This document shows, one piece after another, positions 16,210 through 23,219 of a stretch of 64,000 bases of DNA (position 1 is its first letter; each line of letters starts with the position of its first letter). The DNA is from Nocardioides rotundus. Its GTDB lineage: Bacteria > Actinomycetota > Actinomycetes > Propionibacteriales > Nocardioidaceae. The notes beneath the pieces are model-generated. The model saw only the letters and a program-made list of their open reading frames with translations, made no database searches and was not told the DNA's origin. Both the position numbers and the translations under genes were made by a program. The stretch covers positions 2,061,001 through 2,125,000 of the forward strand of contig NZ_CP082922.1 of NCBI RefSeq assembly GCF_019931675.1, given 5' to 3'.

Positions 16210-18684
16210 ATGGCAACACGCAGCAAGGTCCCGCCGCCGGAGGACTTCGAGGAGAACATCCTCGACACCGACATCCGGGACGAGATGGAGACGTCCTTCC
16301 TGGAGTACGCCTACTCCGTCATCTACTCCCGCGCCCTCCCCGACGCCCGGGACGGTCTGAAGCCGGTCCAGCGGCGGATCCTCTACACGATGGATCAGAT
16401 GAGCCTGCGCCCCGACCGCGGGCACGTGAAGTCCGCGCGCGTGGTCGGTGAGGTCATGGGTCGTCTGCACCCGCACGGCGACGGCGCGATCTACGACGCC
16501 CTGGTGCGGATGGCGCAGAGTTGGTCGATGCGGCTGCCGATGGTCGACGGCCACGGCAACTTCGGGTCGCTGGACAGCGGCCCCGCGGCGATGCGCTACA
16601 CCGAGTGCCGGATGGGCCCGGCGGCGGTGGCGATGACCGGGTCGATCGAGGAGGACACGGTCGACTTCAAGCCCAACTACGACTCCCGGGAGTACGAGCC
16701 CACCGTCCTCCCCGCCGCGATCCCCAACCTGGTGGTCAACGGCACGACCGGCATCGCCGTCGGCATGGCCACCAACATGGCGCCGCACAACCTGGTCGAG
16801 GTCGTGCAGGCGCTGCGACACCTGATCAAGAGGCCCGACGCCTCGGTCGACGACCTGATGCGGTTCGTGCCCGGCCCCGACCTGCCGTCGGGCGGCAAGA
16901 TCGTCGGCCTGGACGGGATCCGGGACGCCTACGAGGCCGGGCGCGGCAGCTTCCGGATGCGGGCCACCGCCCGGGTCGAGACCGTCGGGCGCCGCAAGGG
17001 CATCGTGATCACCGAGCTCCCCTACGCCGTCGGCGTGGAGAAGGTCACCGAGCGGATCAAGGCCCTGGTCCAGGCCAAGAAGCTCTCCGGCATCGCCGAC
17101 ATCAAGGACCTCTCCGACCGCGCCCAGGGGCTGCGGCTGGTGATCGAGGTGAAGAACGGCATCAACCCCGACGTGCTGCTCGAGCAGCTCTACAAGCAGA
17201 CGCCGCTGGAGGAGTCGTTCTCCATCAACGCCGTCGCCCTGGTCGACGGGCAGCCCCGCACGCTGGGCCTGCGCGAGCTGCTCCAGGTCTTCTTGGACCA
17301 CCGCTTCGACGTGGTGCGCCGCCGTACGGCGTTCCGCCGGGCCAAGGCCGCCGACCGGCTGCACCTGGTCGAGGGGCTGCTCATCGCGATCCTGGACATC
17401 GACGAGGTGATCCAGCTGATCCGCTCCAGCGAGGACGCCGGCGAGGCCCGCGAGCGGCTGATGTCGGTCTTCGACCTGACCGAGCCGCAGGCCACCTACA
17501 TCCTGGAGATGCAGCTGCGCCGGCTGACGAAGTTCTCCCGGATCGAGCTGGAGAAGGAGCAGTCCGAGCTGGAGCGGGAGATCGAGGAGCTGGACGCGAT
17601 CCTCGCCGACGAGGCGCTGCTGAAGAAGGTCGTCTCCGACGAGCTCGGCGAGGTCGCCAAGACCTACGGCACCCCCCGCCGCACCGTGCTGCTCGCCTCG
17701 GCGGGCAGCCAGGCCACCGCGGCCGCGGCCACCCCGCTGGAGGTCGCCGACGACCCCTGCTTCGCCTTCCTCTCCGCCACCGGGCTGCTGGCCCGCTCGG
17801 CGAACGCCGACGCCCCCGGCACCGGCGAGGGCCGCACCAACCACGACGTGGTCGCCTCGGTGGTGCTGACCACCAAGCGCGGCGAGATCGGGGTGATCAC
17901 CACCCGCGGCCGGCTGCTCAAGCTGGACGTGCTGGACCTGCCGGAGCTGCCGCCGTCGGCCAACGACCCGAACCTCCAGGGCGGGCTGCCGGTCACCGAG
18001 ATGCTGGTCCTCGACGGGGAGGAGCGCGCACTGGCGCTCACCTCGCTCGGCTCCGAGGGCCCCGGGCTCGCGCTCGGGACCCGGCACGGCGTGGTCAAGC
18101 GGGTCAACCCCGAGGTGCTCGGCCGCCCGGAGTGGGAGGTGATCTCGCTCAAGGACGACGACGAGCTGGTCGGCGCCGTCGAGCTCACGACGGGCGAGGA
18201 GGAGTGCTGCTTCATCACCTCCGACGCCGCGCTGCTCCACTTCAGCGCCTCGCTGGTCCGGCCCCAGGGTCGCGGCGGCGGGGGCATCGCGGGCGTGAAG
18301 CTGGGGGCGGGGCACAGCGCCGTCTCCTTCGGCGCCTTCGACCCCTCCGACGCGGTCGTGGTCACCGCGGCCGGCTCCTCGACCGCCCTCCCGGGCACCG
18401 AGGCCGGGTCGGTGAAGGTGACCCCGTTCGGCGAGTACCCCGCGAAGGGGCGGGCCACCGGCGGCGTGCGGTGCCATCGCTTCCTCAAGGGCGAGGACAC
18501 GCTGGTCTTCGCGTGGGCCGGGCCGGCGCCGGCTCGGGCCTGTGCGGCCAGCGGCGCCCCGGTCGAGCTGCCGGACGCGACGGGCAAGCGCGACGGCAGC
18601 GGTGTGCCGGGGAGCCAACCGATCGCGGCCTGTGCGGGACCGGTGGCCGCTCGGGTCCCCGCCGATGCCGGTGTGGAAGGCTGA
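16210..18684 (+). CDS. parC: DNA topoisomerase IV subunit A / type IIA topoisomerase A subunit
   Basis: An 824-residue catalytic subunit that breaks and rejoins duplex DNA. The sequence shows SVIYSRALPDARDGLKPVQRR, the GRLHPHGDGAIYDALVRMAQ recognition helix, the active-site Tyr130 in AMRYTECRM, and a coiled-coil stretch (about 430-470, SELEREIEELDAIL). C-terminal beta-pinwheel blades follow (GLLARSANA, GEIGVITTRGRLLKLD, GVVKRV, RGGGGIAGVKL). The partner B subunit is the minus-strand gene at 23220. This pair, distinct from gyrA/gyrB, is typical of Streptomyces and Nocardioides relatives. GAGAAT ends 7 bases before the ATG, suggesting a leaderless message. The quinolone-contact serine of GyrA is Gly92 here. 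Confidence 0.92.
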   Translation: MATRSKVPPPEDFEENILDTDIRDEMETSFLEYAYSVIYSRALPDARDGLKPVQRRILYTMDQMSLRPDRGHVKSARVVGEVMGRLHPHGDGAIYDALVRMAQSWSMRLPMVDGHGNFGSLDSGPAAMRYTECRMGPAAVAMTGSIEEDTVDFKPNYDSREYEPTVLPAAIPNLVVNGTTGIAVGMATNMAPHNLVEVVQALRHLIKRPDASVDDLMRFVPGPDLPSGGKIVGLDGIRDAYEAGRGSFRMRATARVETVGRRKGIVITELPYAVGVEKVTERIKALVQAKKLSGIADIKDLSDRAQGLRLVIEVKNGINPDVLLEQLYKQTPLEESFSINAVALVDGQPRTLGLRELLQVFLDHRFDVVRRRTAFRRAKAADRLHLVEGLLIAILDIDEVIQLIRSSEDAGEARERLMSVFDLTEPQATYILEMQLRRLTKFSRIELEKEQSELEREIEELDAILADEALLKKVVSDELGEVAKTYGTPRRTVLLASAGSQATAAAATPLEVADDPCFAFLSATGLLARSANADAPGTGEGRTNHDVVASVVLTTKRGEIGVITTRGRLLKLDVLDLPELPPSANDPNLQGGLPVTEMLVLDGEERALALTSLGSEGPGLALGTRHGVVKRVNPEVLGRPEWEVISLKDDDELVGAVELTTGEEECCFITSDAALLHFSASLVRPQGRGGGGIAGVKLGAGHSAVSFGAFDPSDAVVVTAAGSSTALPGTEAGSVKVTPFGEYPAKGRATGGVRCHRFLKGEDTLVFAWAGPAPARACAASGAPVELPDATGKRDGSGVPGSQPIAACAGPVAARVPADAGVEG

Positions 18685-18688
18685 GGCC

Positions 18689-19414
18689 ATGCGCGTGCGC
18701 CGTACTCTCGCCGTCGTCGCCTCCCTCCCCCTCCTGCTCGCCGCCGCCGGATGCTCCGGTGACGACGGCGGCGAGGGAGCCGCGGAGCGCAGCCCCGAGC
18801 AGGTCGTCGCGGCGGCCGCACGGACGCTGGACTCCACCTCGGGAGTGCGGCTGCGGCTGAGCACGCCCTCCCTGCCCGAGGGCGTGGACGGGATCACGGC
18901 AGCGGACGGCGTGGCCACGAACGCGCCCGCCTTCGACGGCACGATCAGCGTCAACTTCGCGGGCACGGCCGTGGAGGTCCCGGTCGTGGCGGTCGACGAC
19001 ACGGTCTACGCCCAGCTGCCGCTGACCACGGGCTGGTCGAAGATCGACCCGAAGGAGTACGGCGCGCCCGACCCCGCCGGCCTGATCACCGGCGACTCCG
19101 GCTTCTCCTCCCTGCTGCCCGCCACCTCCGGGGTGCGGGAGGGGCGCAGCGTGCGCGGCGGCACCGACAACTCCGAGGTGCTGACCACCTACACCGGGTC
19201 GGTGCCGGGCACGGCGATGAAGAAGGTGATCCCCAGCAGCTCCGGCGACTCCTTCGACGTGGAGTACCAGATCACCGATGACGACGAGCTGCGCGAGGCC
19301 AGCTTCACCGGCGTCTTCTACCCCTCGGCGCCGGAGATGACCTACCAACTCAACCTCGACGAGTACGGCGTGACCCAGCAGATCACCGCCCCCACGACCG
19401 CCAGCCGGGGCTGA
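18689..19414 (+). CDS. lprG: LppX/LprA/LprF/LprG family lipoprotein (LprG-like)
   Basis: A 241-residue lipoprotein. The signal peptide MRVRRTLAVV..LLLAAAGC has a lipobox with Cys22. The mature domain (SPEQVVAAAARTLDSTSGV, AFDGTISVNFAGTAVEVPVV, TVYAQLPLTTGWSKIDP, FDVEYQITDDDELREASFTG) is the beta-sheet half-barrel of the LppX_LprAFG family, which holds lipids in a hydrophobic pocket. It begins 4 bases after parC and its stop overlaps the start of a 14-helix MFS gene (TGATG). This is the same pairing as mycobacterial lprG-p55, which moves triacylglycerides and lipoglycans to the outside of the membrane. I infer the same function here from family and order. Confidence 0.82.
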   Translation: MRVRRTLAVVASLPLLLAAAGCSGDDGGEGAAERSPEQVVAAAARTLDSTSGVRLRLSTPSLPEGVDGITAADGVATNAPAFDGTISVNFAGTAVEVPVVAVDDTVYAQLPLTTGWSKIDPKEYGAPDPAGLITGDSGFSSLLPATSGVREGRSVRGGTDNSEVLTTYTGSVPGTAMKKVIPSSSGDSFDVEYQITDDDELREASFTGVFYPSAPEMTYQLNLDEYGVTQQITAPTTASRG

Positions 19415-21138
19415 TGCCGGCCCGGGTGCTGCTGGCCCTCGCCTCGGTGGCGGTGGCCTTCGCGGCCGCGGACACCTATGTCGTGGTGCTCGCGCTGCCG
19501 GACATGATGGGCAGCGTCGGCATCCCGATCGACGAGCTCCAGCGGGCGGCCCCGATCGTCTCCGGGTTCCTCCTGGGGTACGTCGCCATGCTGCCGATGA
19601 TCGGCCGGATCGCGGATCTGCGCGGCCGGGTGCCGGTGCTCGTGATGGGGCTGGTCGTCTTCGCCGTCGGGTCGCTGGCGACGGCCGTGGCCTACGACCT
19701 GCCGTCCATGGTGGCGGGCCGGTTCCTGCAGGGGGTCGGGGGTGGGGCCCTGGTGCCCGCCACGCTCGGGCTGGTCGCGGACCTGTATCCCGCCCACCGC
19801 CGCGGGCTGCCGCTCGGCATCGTGTCCGCGGTGCAGGAGATCGGCTCGGTCCTGGGGCCGTTGCTGGGCGCGGTCGTGTTGGCGGTGGCCGACTGGCGGG
19901 CGATCTTCGTGCTGAACCTGGCCGTGGGCGTGGTGCTGGCCGTGGCCATCCGAGCCGCCGCTCCCGCCCCCGAGCCGCGCACCGGGCGGTTCGACTGGCC
20001 GGGGCTCCTGCTGCTGATCGTGGCGACGGTCGCCCTCGCGCTGGTGTTCCTGCGCCCGGCGATGATCATGCAGGACCTGACCTGGGGCGCCCTCTATGTG
20101 CCGTTCACCGAGGGCGGAGACCGGTGGCTGACCCCGATGGGGGCGATCGCCGGCGTCGCCGTACTCCTCACCGTCGTGCGCTGGCTGACCGCGCAGCGGC
20201 CGTTGGTCGACCTGCGCGCCTGGTTCGCTGCGGCTCGCGAGGCGGACCTGGTCGGCTCGCTGCTGGCAGGGGTGGCCCTGGGTGGGGTGATCCTGGCGTT
20301 CGCCACCGCGGATCCGGAGGTTCAGGTCTTCAGCGAGAACGGGCTCTGGTTCCTGCTCGGAGCGGCCGTGGCCGCGGTCCTGTTCGCCGTCCACCTGCGT
20401 CGAGCGGAGGCTCCGCTGGTCCCGCGCGGGGCGCTGGTTGCCCGGCCGGCGTGGGGTGCGCTGCTGGTCAGCTTCTTCGTCGGCGCCGCGCTCATCGCCG
20501 CGCTGATCGACATCCCGCTGTTCGCCCGGACCACGATCTATCCCGACTCCCAGTTGGATGCCGCGCTGGTCCTGGTCCGCTTCCTCGTCGCGCTCCCGGT
20601 GGGCGCCGTGATCGGGGGCTACCTCACCCGCGTTCTGCCCGCGGGCGTCGTGACGGCTGTCGGGATGATCCTGGCCGCCGTGGCGTTCGTGCTGATGTCG
20701 CAGTGGGGGCTGGAGTCGCTGCGGGCGCCCTCGGCGACGGTGGCGCTGGTGCTGGGCGGGCTGGGCTTCGGGCTGGCGCTGGCGCCGGTCAACGCCGCCG
20801 CGCTGGCCAGCACCGACGACGACAGCCACGGGCTGGTCAGCGCGCTGGTGGTGGTGTGCCGGATGGTCGGCATGCTGGTCGGGATCTCGGCGCTCACCAC
20901 CCTGGGCCTGCGCCGCTACTACGCCGAGCAGGCCGCCGTACCTCCCCTCCAGGACGTCTGCGGCGGCCGGAGCCGGTGCGCGGAGTACACCGAGCTGCTC
21001 AAGCTCGCCGGCATCGCGCAGGAGCAGACCGTCTTCCTCGGCGCCGCCGCCTGCGCCACCCTGGCCGCCCTCCTCGCCCTCCTCCTCTTCCGCGGCGCCC
21101 CCACCCGCCAGGCAACAACCCCTCCCACCCCCGTCTGA
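19414..21138 (+). CDS. 14-helix MFS exporter, P55-like
   Basis: A 574-residue drug:proton-antiporter-2 type MFS protein with about 14 hydrophobic segments. The A-motif region is GRIADLRGRVPVLVMG, followed by GRFLQGVGGGALVPATLG and SAVQEIGSVLGPLLGAVV (motif C-like). A second-half region contains NAAALASTDDDSHGLVSALV. A soluble loop near residues 525-545 contains two Cys (VCGGRSRCAEY). The ATG shares one base with the stop of the LprG-like gene, so the two are translated together. In mycobacteria P55 (Rv1410c) works with LprG in lipid export and affects drug tolerance; the same lipid role is inferred here. It converges on an esterase gene 22 bases away, with no room for a separate terminator. 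Confidence 0.82.
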   Translation: MPARVLLALASVAVAFAAADTYVVVLALPDMMGSVGIPIDELQRAAPIVSGFLLGYVAMLPMIGRIADLRGRVPVLVMGLVVFAVGSLATAVAYDLPSMVAGRFLQGVGGGALVPATLGLVADLYPAHRRGLPLGIVSAVQEIGSVLGPLLGAVVLAVADWRAIFVLNLAVGVVLAVAIRAAAPAPEPRTGRFDWPGLLLLIVATVALALVFLRPAMIMQDLTWGALYVPFTEGGDRWLTPMGAIAGVAVLLTVVRWLTAQRPLVDLRAWFAAAREADLVGSLLAGVALGGVILAFATADPEVQVFSENGLWFLLGAAVAAVLFAVHLRRAEAPLVPRGALVARPAWGALLVSFFVGAALIAALIDIPLFARTTIYPDSQLDAALVLVRFLVALPVGAVIGGYLTRVLPAGVVTAVGMILAAVAFVLMSQWGLESLRAPSATVALVLGGLGFGLALAPVNAAALASTDDDSHGLVSALVVVCRMVGMLVGISALTTLGLRRYYAEQAAVPPLQDVCGGRSRCAEYTELLKLAGIAQEQTVFLGAAACATLAALLALLLFRGAPTRQATTPPTPV

Positions 21139-21160
21139 CCCCCTGACTGCCGAGTCGGCG

Positions 21161-21988
21161 CTACTTCACCTCCAGTCGGCGGGAGGAGGTACGGCGGCCC
21201 AGCCAGCGCAGCTGCTCGGGTAGCAGGCGGGTGCTGAAGCCCGGGGAATGCCCGCCGGGGGCCACGCGTACGTCGACCTCCCGCCGCTCTGCCCACGCCC
21301 GAACCGCGGGCAGGAAGGGGTCGCTGCGCCCCACGTCGATCCGGATCGGCGCCCGCAGCGGGTCCGCGAGCAGCTCCATCTGCCGCCGCCAGTCCGCGCC
21401 GGTGTCGAACGCGCCGGGGATCGTCCCCTCCGCGGCCCGCCAGGACGGCCAGATCGCCGGGCTCGACATCAGGACCGGCCCACTGCGGCTGCCGGACGCC
21501 TCCAGCCGGGAGGCGAGCAGCAGCGCACCGAAGCCGCCCATCGACCAGCCGAACCAGGCGGGCCGCGCGGTGTCGACGCCCCGCTCGGCCAACAGCGGCA
21601 AGAAGGCGTCCAACACCAGGGCCCCGGTGTCCGAGCCGTCGTCGCGCGCGTGCCAGTACGAGCTCTCCGCGTCGATCGCCGCCAGCGCCATGCGCAACCC
21701 GGCTCGCTCGGCCGCGGCCACCACACCGCGGTCCTGCAACACCTGCTCAGCGCTCTGCGCGGTTCCGTGCAACAGCACGATCAGGGGTACGGCGCCTCCG
21801 CCGGGCGGCCGGGCCAGGAACCAGCCGGCCGCGCCCCCGACGGCGTACTCGCTCTCCAGCGTGCCCTGCTCGACCCGCCACGACCCACCATCTTCGGAGC
21901 ACGCCGCGCCCGGGGCACCGACGGCGCCGAGCCCGAGGGCCGCCAGCAGGGCCCGGCGACTCAGCGACGGTGTGGGCATGGACACCAT
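21161..21988 (-). CDS. Exported alpha/beta hydrolase (esterase/FrmB-like)
   Basis: A 275-residue alpha/beta-hydrolase. The N-terminus SLSRRALLAALGLGAVG is a twin-arginine-type signal peptide ending in APGAAC, a plausible lipobox (Cys30), so it may be a Tat lipoprotein. The nucleophile elbow is FGWSMGG (Ser149) after PLIVLLHGTAQSAEQV (oxyanion hole), with GRSDPF giving a likely acid and PGGHSPGF the catalytic His. It resembles feruloyl-esterase/mycolyltransferase-like bacterial esterases; the substrate is not known. Two in-frame ATGs (21988, 21979) are possible and neither has a clear ribosome site. It is divergent from the carbonic anhydrase gene. Confidence 0.78.
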   Translation of the reverse strand: MVSMPTPSLSRRALLAALGLGAVGAPGAACSEDGGSWRVEQGTLESEYAVGGAAGWFLARPPGGGAVPLIVLLHGTAQSAEQVLQDRGVVAAAERAGLRMALAAIDAESSYWHARDDGSDTGALVLDAFLPLLAERGVDTARPAWFGWSMGGFGALLLASRLEASGSRSGPVLMSSPAIWPSWRAAEGTIPGAFDTGADWRRQMELLADPLRAPIRIDVGRSDPFLPAVRAWAERREVDVRVAPGGHSPGFSTRLLPEQLRWLGRRTSSRRLEVK

Positions 21989-22023
21989 GGTCGCACCCGA
22001 GGAGCCTGCACTACGGTCGGCCT

Positions 22024-22518
22024 GTGAGCGACTTCGAGGACCTGCTGGACGCCAACCGTGCCTACGCCGCCGAGTTCACCGACTCCGACTTCGACGGTGT
22101 GGCCCGCGCAGGCGTCGCCATCGTGACCTGCATGGACAGCCGGATCGACCCGCTGCGGATGCTCGGGCTGAGCCACGGCGACGCCAAGATGTTCCGCAAC
22201 CCGGGCGGCCGGGTCACCCCCGAGGCGCTCGAGGCCCTGGTCCTCGGCGCGCACCTCCTCGGCGTGGACCGGGTGCTGATCGTGCCGCACACCCGCTGCG
22301 CGGTGGCCTCCTCGAGCGAGGCCGAGCTGCGGGAGCGGGTCAGCGAGTCCTCGGGACAGGACGCCACCTGGATGCGCTTCGGGGTGATCGACGACCAGCG
22401 CGCCGCCCTCGGCGAGGACGTGCGCAAGGTCCGCTCGCACCCCCTGATCCCGGAGAGCGTGAAGGTCGGGGGCTTCCTCTACGACGTCGACACGGGCCTG
22501 CTGGAGCAGGTCGTCTAG
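22024..22518 (+). CDS. Beta-class carbonic anhydrase
   Basis: Interconverts carbon dioxide and bicarbonate. The 164-residue protein carries the zinc site VTCMDSRIDP (Cys36, Asp38, Arg40) and VPHTRCAV (His89, Cys92), and the conserved FRNPGGRVTPEAL. It is a small beta-class enzyme of the type common in actinobacteria. The GTG start is chosen because TACGGT (22012-22017) ends 7 bases upstream, a leaderless arrangement. It stands alone; downstream is a non-coding stretch that holds a repeated element on the opposite strand. Confidence 0.9.
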   Translation: MSDFEDLLDANRAYAAEFTDSDFDGVARAGVAIVTCMDSRIDPLRMLGLSHGDAKMFRNPGGRVTPEALEALVLGAHLLGVDRVLIVPHTRCAVASSSEAELRERVSESSGQDATWMRFGVIDDQRAALGEDVRKVRSHPLIPESVKVGGFLYDVDTGLLEQVV

Positions 22519-22526
22519 GACTGCGC

Positions 22527-22625
22527 CCGCCAGTCGTCGTCGACGCACTGGCAGAAGTCCCCGCTCGCCCGCGTGGCCCCGCTCAGCCGCCCGCCGAACG
22601 CGAGGTTGTGCCCGCGCGTCTACGC
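22527..22625 (-). repeat. Copy A of a ~99-nt intergenic element
   Basis: Read on the minus strand, this stretch begins GCGTAG and contains GGCACAACCT, GGCTGAGCG and GGACTTCTGCC-A-GTGCGTC at exactly the same spacing as a plus-strand stretch at 42663-42761. By my hand alignment about 65 of 99 positions agree with no gap. It lies after the carbonic anhydrase gene and downstream of the 22682 gene. No start codon opens a frame in it: an in-frame TAG precedes the conserved part. Substitutions are not concentrated at third codon positions in the frames I tried, so a structured RNA, a binding element or a gene remnant are all possible. Confidence 0.55.
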
Positions 22626-22681
22626 ATGGCCCGGGCACGCGGGTGGGGCCGATGGCCCGGTGAGCAAGCCGGGTGGGTCGC

Positions 22682-22975
22682 CTACGACCGCGGCCGCCAG
22701 GCGCGCGCTTCTCGCTCGACGGTACGGCGCAGCAGGTGCAGCCCGACCGCCTGGATCAGCAGCACCCCGGCCAGCACCGCCAGCAGGATCGGCAGGTCGC
22801 TGGCCAGGACCTGGTCGTTGCCCGCGGCATCGGTGACCGTCACCGGGTCGCGCTGGGTCACGAGCACGGCGACGACCGCGGCCAGGGCCGCGCCCGCGTA
22901 GAGCCCGACGGTCACCCGGCTCAGCACCCGCCAGCCCAGCCCATCGCTCCTCCTGGTCTCCGTCTGCTCGCTCAC
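22682..22975 (-). CDS. Small two-helix membrane protein
   Basis: A 97-residue protein of unknown function. A short charged N-terminus (VSEQTETRRSDGLG) is followed by a hydrophobic segment near residues 20-42 (TVGLYAGAALAAVVAVLV), a polar loop QRDPVTVTDAAGNDQ and a second segment near 58-80 (LPILLAVLAGVLLIQAV), then an Arg-rich tail. Topology prediction would put the ~20-residue loop outside. The GTG start forms a GTGA overlap with a smaller membrane protein gene upstream, so the two probably form a unit. I do not recognise a named family. Confidence 0.6.
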   Translation of the reverse strand: MSEQTETRRSDGLGWRVLSRVTVGLYAGAALAAVVAVLVTQRDPVTVTDAAGNDQVLASDLPILLAVLAGVLLIQAVGLHLLRRTVEREARAWRPRS

Positions 22976-23112
22976 GACCGCACCTCCACGGGCTGCCCCT
23001 CGTTCCGCAGCATCCCGACAGCCGCCACCCACAAGAACAGCGCGCTCACAGCAAGGCACTGCCCGACCCGCTGCAACACCCGAACGCCGAACCTCGGTGT
23101 CTGCCCGTCCAT
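22972..23112 (-). CDS. 46-residue single-pass membrane protein
   Basis: A very short gene: MDGQTPRFGVRVLQRVG, then one hydrophobic helix (about residues 19-36, CLAVSALFLWVAAVG), then LRNEGQPVEVRS. Its stop overlaps the GTG start of the two-helix membrane protein gene (GTGA), which argues that it is real. GGGGGAAGG lies about 9 bases upstream of the ATG. It follows parE on the same strand after 107 bases. Its function is unknown; a small regulatory or assembly subunit of the downstream protein is one possibility. Confidence 0.5.
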   Translation of the reverse strand: MDGQTPRFGVRVLQRVGQCLAVSALFLWVAAVGMLRNEGQPVEVRS

Positions 23113-23219
23113 GCCGTGCACCTTCCCCCGTGCCCGCCGCCCCGACGCGACAGGACCTCGTGCGGGAACATACACCCGCGCACCGGTCGGCGGCGGGACC
23201 TCGCCGCACACCCCGGCCC

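Noticed and set aside
16132..19002. 5' extension of the pat-like open frame
   Set aside because: It runs antisense through parC; the protein family begins at the GTG at 16131, which has a leaderless -10 element.
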